Shown: positions 26,464 to 34,233 of the stretch, piece by piece
Position numbering within the stretch: the first letter of the stretch is position 1
Layout: each line of letters opens with the position of its first letter
Assembly (NCBI RefSeq): GCF_005405185.1
Contig: NZ_BJDO01000003.1
Span: forward strand, 55,667-119,666
Length of the DNA: 64,000 nucleotides
Direction: 5' to 3'
Source: Secundilactobacillus hailunensis
Lineage (GTDB): Bacteria > Bacillota > Bacilli > Lactobacillales > Lactobacillaceae
Made by a program: the position numbers and the translations under genes
The notes under the pieces: generated by a model
What the model saw: the letters and a program-made list of their open reading frames with translations, nothing else
Told to the model about the DNA's origin: nothing
Database searches by the model: none

Positions 26464-26899
26464 TGTCTTCACTTTCTCTCTTGTGTTGGGATTTAGAAAA
26501 CTGGCTCATCAAAATTGGTCTACTTTAGAATAAGAATATTGTACTTGGTTTCAAAATAAAGTCCAAAGATTAGCTTGAAAATCTCAAGTGTTTTTAGTTG
26601 CCATTGTCAGTCAATGTTGATAAAATGCCACCGTAATCAATTCAACGGAACTGGTTACAAAATACCCGTATGTTTCTACGGCTTCCCTGACCGTTTTCAC
26701 GGGTTACACTGGTCCCCTCAAGCAGTTGCTCCTTATCCCTTCAACTGTTATCCAGCGTAATCAGCATTAGTCGACAATTTTAAACTACTGTCCCGGTTTA
26801 AAACTATGACTGAAAACGGTTTGTTTCAGCAACACGCTGAAACAATATGTATCACAGCCCCTCGTACCTGCATACCCCGGGCTGTTTTTATGCAATAAA
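26464..26899. other. intergenic stretch with structured, possibly transcribed DNA
   Basis: No convincing gene. It holds an 8-bp perfect hairpin GTTTCAGC/GCTGAAAC at 26823-26843 and a plus-strand terminator at 26854-26889, although no plus-strand gene precedes it. A short open stretch on the minus strand (26600-26760) has no start or family resemblance I recognise. It could hold a small RNA or a decayed element. Confidence 0.4.
26854..26889 (+). terminator. orphan plus-strand terminator
   Basis: ACAGCCC and GGGCTGT arms followed by TTTTTA. Nothing protein-coding on the plus strand lies upstream. Confidence 0.55.
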
Positions 26900-26943
26900 A
26901 TAAAAGTCCTGACCAATTTTTAGATTGATCAGGACTTTTATAT
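26900..26943 (-). terminator. terminator of the LPxTG protein gene
   Basis: TAAAAGTCCTGA(C/T)CAAT arms pairing with ATTGATCAGGACTTTTA; T-rich on both strands. Confidence 0.85.
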
Positions 26944-26974
26944 TTACTACGTTGATTACTCTTGCAAAATAAGT

Positions 26975-29149
26975 CTATTCGTAATGCCGTTTAAGTTTCA
27001 AACCAAACAGTCCCAGCAAACTGGTTAATACAGTCATTCCCATAACCGTAATTACAGATGAGTTAGCCTCATTGGTCTGCGGTAGATTCTGAGTTGCTGG
27101 ACGAGTTTGCGTTAATTTTGAATTAGCGGGCATTTCCCTTTGAGCAGTAGTAACCACTTTAACATGAGCAACAGCGTTAGACTCCTTTTGACGGCTAATA
27201 ACCGTATTCTTGTCAGAAACCGTTGTTACTTTATTAGACTTTGGCGTTTTATTTGAATTTGGAACCTGTTTTTTAGAAGTCGTTGGGGGAATGACAACGG
27301 TCGTTTCGGGCGTTGACGGTGTTGTTCCTGGTGTTTCCGGTGTAACTGGTGTTATGGGTGTTGCTGGCGTTACAGGCGACACTGGTGTCACCGGCGTTGT
27401 TGGTGTTGTTGGCGTTACTGGTGGCGTGACCGTTCCACCACCGCTTCCGGGAGTTGTTGGCGTATATCTAACAATTACCGTTGTTGACTCTGGTGCTGTC
27501 CATAATAAGCCCACTCCCAGCATTGGTACAGTCGCAATTTCCGGCGTATATCCTGCTACGATCGGTGAATTAAAGGCGTTATAAACACCAGTTGGCACGT
27601 AGATCACGTTACCGCTCACCGCGTTTTTGATTGTGGTGTAGGTCATGGTTTGAATTTCATCTGGCGCTAATTGCGTAGTGCCATCCTGTTTGGTGAAATG
27701 AATGGTCCGCGTTGAGGTCGCCGTACCGTAATCAATTCTCGGTGTGAAGTAAAAATTAAAGTTTTGCGTCACGTTTGAATCGGTATCCATGTACCAAGTA
27801 GTCGTTGGATAATCGCTGCTGATGAATCGGTAACCTTCATTTTCAAAGTATTGAATTGATTTAGTCGGTGACCAAAAAGCTGGTGTGATCGGCATTTCGC
27901 TAGGATTCACAGCGGAAAGCTGATCGAGCTGCTGATTGGTACTGGAATCAATAAACGTTAGCGTCCATTTCTGTTTTTCAGGCAGGTAAGTTGTCACCAC
28001 GTAATCTGAGTGGGCTGTAATGCCAGTTTCACCCTTTGTCACATCCCAGCCATTCAGATCGGTAAGTTTAAATGGTTTGACATCAATCAACTCATAGGGG
28101 TAATCCGTTGGACTATCCGCCCGGCTACCCTGATTCCACTGGGCTGGCTTGTACCCCTTGATATCAGGTAAGCTCGTCACGTTGGGATATTTAAAGGTCG
28201 TCGCCAACTGACCGTCAGCGGTTTGCCAGTCAGACAGCACGATCTTACCAGCTGTATCCACACTAGCCGTCCGGTAAAAGGTTTCCGTAAAAGGCGTTCC
28301 AAATTCCCAGGCCGTCTTTATAAACGTCACCGGATTGGGATTAACTTTGGCTTGGCCTGTCCAATCATTGATTGTGTAATAATAACTTCGTTCCAAGATA
28401 GCCTTTAAGTTATAATCGCTATCGACCTGAACCCCGCCAATGGTACTATTCTTTGACAGCCAGCCGTTAGGATTCCCTGTCTGATCCCAGGTAATCGTAC
28501 CCGTTGGCAACGTTTGCGGCTTCAGCGGGTTAACCGTTGTGGGCGCTTCAGCAGTTTTTAGTGACTGTTGCGCTGCGGTTGATTTAATTGTTTGCGTTGT
28601 TTGGGTATTATTGGTCGTTTTTAGTGCTTCTGGTGTTATTTCTGAAGTTTCTGATTTAGCTGACTTACTAGTAGTTTCTGGCTTCGTAGTAGTCTCTGCC
28701 TTGACAGCAGTTACTGTGCTTACCTGTTCTGAAGCTGTGTCTTTAGTGCTTTCCGCAGTCTTAACCGGTTCTACTTGTGAAGAGTCAGCTTGGACTTCTG
28801 CTGGATCAGTTTTCACAACAGTTGTATCTCGAGTTGAGACCTGATCGTCAGTCTTTTCAGTGTCCGCACTCTGAGTAGTTGCAGTGTCCACTGAAGACGA
28901 CTGGCCGTGGCTTAAAACAAAGCTATCGCCAGAGATGCTGTTAGTTTCAGTTGAGGAACTAATAGTCGTTGTCTCACTTGTTGCAGTTGCTGCAGTTGTT
29001 GCAGTCTCAGCGGAGGCGTTTACTTGGCCACCAAACAAGGCCAGCGAAACTGTTGCAATTCCCATGGCAACCCAAATAGTTCCAGATTTATATAGTTTAA
29101 AATGCACCTTTTGTTCCGCATCAGGTCTACTTGCACGATATCTGGTCAT
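26975..29149 (-). CDS. LPxTG wall-anchored surface protein with KxYKxGKxW-type signal
   Basis: 724-residue wall protein. The signal region has KLYKSGTIW (a KxYKxGKxW variant) followed by a hydrophobic stretch and cleavage near ASA. A Thr/Ser/Glu/Lys-rich spacer runs from about 45 to 210. The central part (about 215-570) has repeated Trp/Tyr-rich segments and ends in a MucBP-like module. A wall-spanning Pro/Thr repeat of the VTP type follows, then LPQTN at 689-693, a hydrophobic helix and the basic tail KLKRHYE. Sortase A should link it to peptidoglycan. Start ATG with AAAGGGGGAATTAATC. Ligand not known. Confidence 0.88.
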   Translation of the reverse strand: MTRYRASRPDAEQKVHFKLYKSGTIWVAMGIATVSLALFGGQVNASAETATTAATATSETTTISSSTETNSISGDSFVLSHGQSSSVDTATTQSADTEKTDDQVSTRDTTVVKTDPAEVQADSSQVEPVKTAESTKDTASEQVSTVTAVKAETTTKPETTSKSAKSETSEITPEALKTTNNTQTTQTIKSTAAQQSLKTAEAPTTVNPLKPQTLPTGTITWDQTGNPNGWLSKNSTIGGVQVDSDYNLKAILERSYYYTINDWTGQAKVNPNPVTFIKTAWEFGTPFTETFYRTASVDTAGKIVLSDWQTADGQLATTFKYPNVTSLPDIKGYKPAQWNQGSRADSPTDYPYELIDVKPFKLTDLNGWDVTKGETGITAHSDYVVTTYLPEKQKWTLTFIDSSTNQQLDQLSAVNPSEMPITPAFWSPTKSIQYFENEGYRFISSDYPTTTWYMDTDSNVTQNFNFYFTPRIDYGTATSTRTIHFTKQDGTTQLAPDEIQTMTYTTIKNAVSGNVIYVPTGVYNAFNSPIVAGYTPEIATVPMLGVGLLWTAPESTTVIVRYTPTTPGSGGGTVTPPVTPTTPTTPVTPVSPVTPATPITPVTPETPGTTPSTPETTVVIPPTTSKKQVPNSNKTPKSNKVTTVSDKNTVISRQKESNAVAHVKVVTTAQREMPANSKLTQTRPATQNLPQTNEANSSVITVMGMTVLTSLLGLFGLKLKRHYE

Positions 29150-29471
29150 GATTAATTCCCCCTTTAGGCATTCATTACCGCCTCAAAAGTTAACTAGTCC
29201 AATTTCTACTTACCGAATGTCTAAAAATTAGTCATGCCAAATCAATCCTGAAGTATAAGTCTCTCTTTACCTATAACAATACTTATTACACCGTAAGCGT
29301 AACCTATACCTTTATAGATTACAATTGAAGTGTCTCCAAATAGTTTCCCAATTTTTTCAAGAAAAAACGAGAATATGAGAATTATTTCACAAAAATAGAT
29401 TACCGCGTTAAAATCATTCAGATCTTAGCGCGGTAATGTGAATTCTAACCGGTTATTCAATTATGAAACCA
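29150..29471. other. intergenic region with promoter and hairpin
   Basis: About 320 bases, AT-rich. It must contain the promoter of the leftward wall-protein gene. At 29399-29440 it holds the terminator of the monooxygenase-like gene: arms ATTACCGCG and CGCGGTAAT, with ATTTTTG beyond on the minus strand. No gene seen. Confidence 0.6.
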
Positions 29472-29759
29472 CTACTCACCATAGGTCATCCGGGTAATCA
29501 CGGGATCTTCAGTTAGAAAATCACCCACGCCGGCTAAAAAGGCTTTGAAGTGCGGCGTTTCATTATGGAAATCAACAGCGGCACCGTCTTGCCAATGCTC
29601 GATAATTTCATAATCCGTATCGCTGCCGATCTTTTTAAAATGGTCGTAACTGACATTGCCAGTCTCCGCCCGGGAGCCTTGAACTAACTTATCGATGAAT
29701 GCCTCATATCTGTCCTGTTCTCCAGGCTTCACAACCAGCTTAACGTTAATGACTTTCAT
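29472..29759 (-). CDS. antibiotic biosynthesis monooxygenase (ABM) domain protein
   Basis: 95-residue dimeric ferredoxin-like fold protein of the YgiN/ABM type (VVKPGEQDRYEAFID, then SYDHFKKIG, EHWQDGAAVDFH, and TPHFKAFLAGV). Relatives act as quinol monooxygenases or heme-degrading enzymes, but many have no proven activity. ATG with AAAGGGGATGC. Single gene, followed by its own terminator on the minus strand. Confidence 0.85.
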   Translation of the reverse strand: MKVINVKLVVKPGEQDRYEAFIDKLVQGSRAETGNVSYDHFKKIGSDTDYEIIEHWQDGAAVDFHNETPHFKAFLAGVGDFLTEDPVITRMTYGE

Positions 29760-30115
29760 AACAGCATCCCCTTTTTATTTAGTGCTCTTATTATGACTTA
29801 TTTCACTATAGAGCGCTACTAATTAAGCCTCAAAATTGATCTGCAGGCTTGATGGCTACATGACGATGCCAACTTCAACCGTAATCTTTCGGTTAAATGT
29901 TCCTTTTTTTTGAAATAATTTTTTAAAATCCCAAATAGTTGGTACACCTTAAATACTGCTAAGTCGGTAAACTATGGGTTAAAATACGGTATACTGAGAT
30001 TAGAAGAATGTTGTTTTGTATTCATTTGCAAGTATTGAATTTAAATTTTAGCGTTAGGCAGTTAGGGGGTTGCATGTCATTCACTAGTCAAATAGTGAAT
30101 CATGCGAATTGATAA
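29760..30115. other. intergenic control region of the Mga-like gene
   Basis: AT-rich, no gene. Near its end is an inverted repeat with arms ATTCACTA and TAGTGAAT at 30079-30100, extended by CATG on both sides (30073-30104). It is placed between a GGGGG ribosome-site-like sequence (30065-30069) and the ATG at 30116. Confidence 0.6.
30073..30104 (+). promoter_or_regulatory. inverted repeat in the leader of the Mga-like gene
   Basis: Eight-base perfect arms, six-base spacer, plus outer CATG/CATG pairs with a two-base bulge. It could be an autoregulatory operator or an RNA hairpin controlling ribosome access. Confidence 0.45.
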
Positions 30116-31621
30116 ATGAACTATGATTATCTTTTCACAAAGAACGATACCGTTTGTTACCGCATTCTATCGGAATTTAATGTCCGCACTGATTTCACCA
30201 TCACGAAGAGTGACCTTGGTGACATTTTTGATCTGACCTATTATCAGTTCCATAAGTATTTCGATCAAATCAACACGGATCTCGCGGCCGTATCGAAGGG
30301 CACCCCCTGCTACATTGACGAAGCACCCAATTCGTCCTGGAAAGCCTTTGGGCTCAACACGTTTACGTTGCAAAAGATTGCCCTCGTTTACTTAAACCGC
30401 TCGCCGTTTATGATGGCATTGGAATATCAATTTTTCTACGACAATCTGCATACCAAGCGGGAGTTTATTACTGCCAATTATCTCAGTTCATCCGTTTTTT
30501 ACCGGGCACTGGAATCCTTAGAACGAACGCTGAAAAAACACCATTTTTACCAGCCTAGTTCACTTTTTTCAGATCAGGAGTTTACCATCCGGCTCCATCT
30601 GTTTCAACTCTACTACACCATGTACAACAGCGTTTCAGAACCCTTTGAGTCCATTAACGATCTCATTGCAGCAGTCATTCAGCAAATTTATCACGTGCTG
30701 CCAGTCGAAGTTGGACCAACGTCTGAAACCAAATTATCCACTTTTCTCAGGATTTGGCTGCTGCGAATCTTTAATCAGCATGAGATCACGGACGATGCCT
30801 TGGTACAAATTAAGCTGGATGACCGTGGTAAACAGTTATTTGAATCACTTAAAACGTTATTTGCGGATCAAATCACCCTATCTAGCACTGAGTTTAATTA
30901 CTTATATAATTTCTTGATTTCTCAAGGCTACTTGGGCAGCAAGATTCAAAACCAGACTGCTTCCTCTTTTCCAAGCGTGGTTCAGCTTTCAAAGCAGTTC
31001 ATGGATGGTATTTTACACGAGAACGTCTTAGTGGATACCAAACTGATGAACACCGATAAGCTCTGGAGCCGATTGCTGCAGATCCATTTACAGTTCACCA
31101 CGTTTTATATCGAACCCACCACCTTTATCAATCCTAACCAGATGAAGTTTTTCTCCGACTTGTACCCGACCTTTGACATCGCTATCCGCAAGATGATCGG
31201 CTCGCTGCAGCAGCGAACGGATTTACACCTGACTAGCGATATGGCAGTTAACCTCTACTTTAGTTATATGTTTGCCTTGATCAACTCGATTCCACCAGAG
31301 CTGATGAAAGACCAGGTACACATCTGCGTTGATTTCTCGGAGGGGTCGCTATACACGGACTATGTAATTCAATCACTGGACTCCTTCAACCACGCCCACT
31401 TGATTATCGACAAGGTTGTGAAGCCCGAAACTGACATTTATATTTCAGATTTTCATTCGCCCAAGGTCAAGCAACCGCAAATTATTTGGCAAGATCCTCC
31501 GACCGCACCAGATTGGGCCGAACTAGCCGATACTATTTTGGCCACCAAACACGCCAAGTTAATTGAATTTTATCCAAATGCACAACCGTTTTGGGGAGGC
31601 GACAGTTCTAATGAAAAATAA
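30116..31621 (+). CDS. Mga-like helix-turn-helix transcriptional regulator
   Basis: 501-residue regulator resembling Mga/AtxA-type virulence regulators: an amino-terminal HTH region (FTITKSDLGDIFDLTYYQFHKYF) around residues 28-50, a second Mga-type HTH block near residues 110-150, then a long helical part where PRD-like domains occur in Mga, and a carboxyl EIIB-like end. An in-frame stop lies directly upstream, so the ATG at 30116 is the earliest start, yet no ribosome site lies at normal distance. Its 3' end overlaps the next gene by 11 bases, which makes that surface protein the probable target and co-expressed partner. Confidence 0.8.
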   Translation: MNYDYLFTKNDTVCYRILSEFNVRTDFTITKSDLGDIFDLTYYQFHKYFDQINTDLAAVSKGTPCYIDEAPNSSWKAFGLNTFTLQKIALVYLNRSPFMMALEYQFFYDNLHTKREFITANYLSSSVFYRALESLERTLKKHHFYQPSSLFSDQEFTIRLHLFQLYYTMYNSVSEPFESINDLIAAVIQQIYHVLPVEVGPTSETKLSTFLRIWLLRIFNQHEITDDALVQIKLDDRGKQLFESLKTLFADQITLSSTEFNYLYNFLISQGYLGSKIQNQTASSFPSVVQLSKQFMDGILHENVLVDTKLMNTDKLWSRLLQIHLQFTTFYIEPTTFINPNQMKFFSDLYPTFDIAIRKMIGSLQQRTDLHLTSDMAVNLYFSYMFALINSIPPELMKDQVHICVDFSEGSLYTDYVIQSLDSFNHAHLIIDKVVKPETDIYISDFHSPKVKQPQIIWQDPPTAPDWAELADTILATKHAKLIEFYPNAQPFWGGDSSNEK

Positions 31622-33743
31622 CACGAAATGGTTCTTCACTAGCCTATTTTCAGCCGTTCTTTTGAGTACCCTTCAAGCTCAACAGGTTCAGGCTGATACT
31701 GCGTCTACTACTCCGAGCTCAGACACGCAGACCACGCAAGCAGCTGGAACTTCTGAAACCCAAACGAATCAAGAAGTCCCACTACGCAACGGTAGTTCAA
31801 GTCAACCTGATGCCAGTTCTTCTGCGGCCACCCAACCGACGAATAGTACCACTAACAGTTCAGCTGCCAATTTAACGAAGCCAACCGCGGATAGTGAAAC
31901 AACCAAACCGGCAGCAACGGCAGCCGAACTCACCGCTGCAAAACAGGCGGCGGCCAAAGTCTTTCAGCAAACTCATCAGCCGCAAACGGTTACTGCGGTA
32001 GACACACCACTTGAAGTAACCGGATCCATGACTTTCAAGTACATCGACAGCACCAATCGTCAGCCGATTATCTTCGACGGCGCGGAATCTTCATCACCAG
32101 CCTTAGTTAACGATCATAACGTCGCCAGTTTAACGATTCACACCTCTGAACCTGATCCCACTACAGCTAATACTGGTGACAAGACCCAGTATGCGGTGGC
32201 AATACCGGGCTACGCCTACGTTGGCAATCCTGCAACAGACGTGCCGGATACTTTTTCCGCTGGCAGCCAGACAGTTAATCTAACGTACACGCCATTGGCC
32301 GGATTAGACGTGAAGTACGTTGACGTCAACGATCCCGATAAACTCCTATGGTCTTACAAACTAGACTCCAAGTATCAATTTGCTGGCGACAGCTACAAAA
32401 CGGATTACTTTCCGATTCCATTTAACGGTTATGTTTTTGACCATGTCGATGGCGATGCCACTGGTCAATTCGGTCAGCTAGTTAAATCAGCGACTGATAC
32501 CAATCCAATTCAAATCACTTATTACTATGCCAAAGACCCAGCTTATACTGGACCAACAGGTACCCCTCTAACGGCTACCACGCTGTACCAGCAGCAATCG
32601 CCAATGGCCAGTACCAAGCGCCCTGGTGATTTAATTGCGACAACGCCAAGCCATGTTCCTGGTTACACCTTGATTTCTACCATGGGTATCTTCCAAGGCA
32701 CTATGCCAGACCATGGTGAAAACGCTATTGAGGAGTACCTGAGCAACTCACCCGTTACCGTCAACTATATTGACAAGGCCACTGGCGCGGTGCTTAAAAC
32801 AGTAATGATTGGCACAATCGATGCCGTCCACGGAATCTTCCCAGACGGTCAATACCAGACCAATGTTCAGCCAATTGCCGGCTACCAATTGGACCACATC
32901 ATCGGCGCAACCAGCGGTAGTTTCGACCCGGTTAATAAACAGGTCAACTACTACTATCACAAAACAGCCGTGATCCCGTCTGATTCAGAAACAACTAGCT
33001 ATGGGTCAACCAGCACAGTAAGCAGTGGCCCCAGCACCGTTAAACCGAGGGCCACCATTAACAATGCTCCTACTGTAACGCCAACTGCCAAAATACCAAC
33101 TACTTTGAGCAGCGCGATCATTAATTATATTGGTCCCAATAATCACCTGATCGACATTAAAATCGTTTCCGGCAGGATTGGCAATTTCATCAAGCCCATG
33201 CTGAGTTCCACGATTATTAAGCACAGTAAACAAGGCTTTCAAACGATTTCGTCAAACATCCAAGAAGCGACGATCTTCACCCCTAAAATTCAGGAATACT
33301 TTGTTCATTTGGTAGAATCAGGTTCCGGCAACCCGTTTGTGCAGCACACCATGCCAGCATTGAACCGCTTAAACGACCTCGTCAAACATAACGATGACGT
33401 AAAGAATTCCGCAGATGATGATCAAACTGAAACTAACCAGGGTTATGGTCAGAATACCAATAATAAGTATTCTAATAAGAACGGTCTGCCAGGCCGGCTT
33501 CAAGAACTAGATGCTGTGCACAAGTCCCAAGACCAATCCGATGATAAATCAAATCACGGTAATAATTACAACCGTCAAATCAGTGCCACTTATCAAGATG
33601 ATCTGGCCAGATTAGCCCACTTCTACCATAACGGTGGTGGCGGTAGTGGCAATGATAATTCATTTTCATCACTAGCAGACTATTTTGAAATCTTATCCGG
33701 AAAAATTAACTTTGGTGAACGCCCAGTTAAGGGCAGCGAATAA
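31611..33743 (+). CDS. secreted MucBP-repeat protein coupled to the Mga-like regulator
   Basis: 710-residue secreted protein. Signal peptide: MKNNTKWFF, hydrophobic core, cleavage near VQA. A Thr/Ser/Gln-rich linker runs to about residue 130. Three to four MucBP-like modules follow, with FKYIDSTNRQP, VKYVDVNDPDK and VNYIDKATGAV starts. The carboxyl-terminal 200 residues are not a repeat I know and end in GERPVKGSE with no LPxTG motif, transmembrane helix or wall-binding repeat. Start at ATG 31611, preceded by GGGGAGG inside the regulator gene. It may be released or held by an unknown means. Confidence 0.82.
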   Translation: MKNNTKWFFTSLFSAVLLSTLQAQQVQADTASTTPSSDTQTTQAAGTSETQTNQEVPLRNGSSSQPDASSSAATQPTNSTTNSSAANLTKPTADSETTKPAATAAELTAAKQAAAKVFQQTHQPQTVTAVDTPLEVTGSMTFKYIDSTNRQPIIFDGAESSSPALVNDHNVASLTIHTSEPDPTTANTGDKTQYAVAIPGYAYVGNPATDVPDTFSAGSQTVNLTYTPLAGLDVKYVDVNDPDKLLWSYKLDSKYQFAGDSYKTDYFPIPFNGYVFDHVDGDATGQFGQLVKSATDTNPIQITYYYAKDPAYTGPTGTPLTATTLYQQQSPMASTKRPGDLIATTPSHVPGYTLISTMGIFQGTMPDHGENAIEEYLSNSPVTVNYIDKATGAVLKTVMIGTIDAVHGIFPDGQYQTNVQPIAGYQLDHIIGATSGSFDPVNKQVNYYYHKTAVIPSDSETTSYGSTSTVSSGPSTVKPRATINNAPTVTPTAKIPTTLSSAIINYIGPNNHLIDIKIVSGRIGNFIKPMLSSTIIKHSKQGFQTISSNIQEATIFTPKIQEYFVHLVESGSGNPFVQHTMPALNRLNDLVKHNDDVKNSADDDQTETNQGYGQNTNNKYSNKNGLPGRLQELDAVHKSQDQSDDKSNHGNNYNRQISATYQDDLARLAHFYHNGGGGSGNDNSFSSLADYFEILSGKINFGERPVKGSE

Positions 33744-33748
33744 TAGAT

Positions 33749-33784
33749 AAAAACGGAAGCGCTTAAAGGCACTTCCGTTTTTTA
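33749..33784 (+). terminator. terminator after the MucBP-repeat gene
   Basis: ACGGAAG and CTTCCGT arms within AAAA/TTTTTT flanks. Confidence 0.8.
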
Positions 33785-34233
33785 GATTGATGTTCAAGAT
33801 TAACTGTGTACCTTTGTCACGACTATCTTAAATAGGTAATAAATCATCGTTTGTCCATTTGCAGATTCACACTAACGTAACTGCCAATTTGTACAGAGGT
33901 TTCATATAATTTTGCTTTAAATTGAAATCAGAAATAAGTTGTTATTTAAAACCACTATTAGGCTAATATATGAAAACTAATATGTGAAAAAATATTAATT
34001 GCTAAAATTTGGGCTACCCTTTTATACTTATTAACATACTGACTGCCGTACGCTTACTAGTGTTCCTGAACACATTATAAATATATGTTAGTTTTCAATT
34101 ACTTAAATTATATATAACAGGGTTATTATAGCTTGTGATTATCATAACTTGTGTTACTATGATGGCGGAGGATAAATGTTATAGTTTTTGATTTTTGTTT
34201 GAAAGTTTCAAGTAGGAGAGGGGCAATTTTACT
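33785..34233 (+). promoter_or_regulatory. long AT-rich control region of the first lectin-like adhesin
   Basis: 450 bases without a gene. A likely promoter is TTGTGA (34133-34138), 16 bases, TACTAT (34155-34160). A palindrome with GTGTTC and GAACAC arms lies at 34060-34073, just upstream. Two direct repeats of about 16 bases (CTTGTGATTA / CTTGTGTTAC) cover the promoter. The regulator is unknown; the Mga-like protein encoded upstream is one candidate. Confidence 0.5.
34060..34073. promoter_or_regulatory. palindrome upstream of the adhesin promoter
   Basis: GTGTTC-CT-GAACAC, about 60 bases before the predicted -35 box. Possible regulator site. Confidence 0.4.

Noticed and set aside
26575..26760. 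61-codon plus-strand frame
   Set aside because: No ribosome site and Cys/His-rich composition unlike real genes of this window.
27210..27584. Plus-strand frame of Gly/Val repeats opposite the LPxTG gene
   Set aside because: It mirrors the Pro/Thr repeat of the wall-spanning region on the other strand; no start signal.
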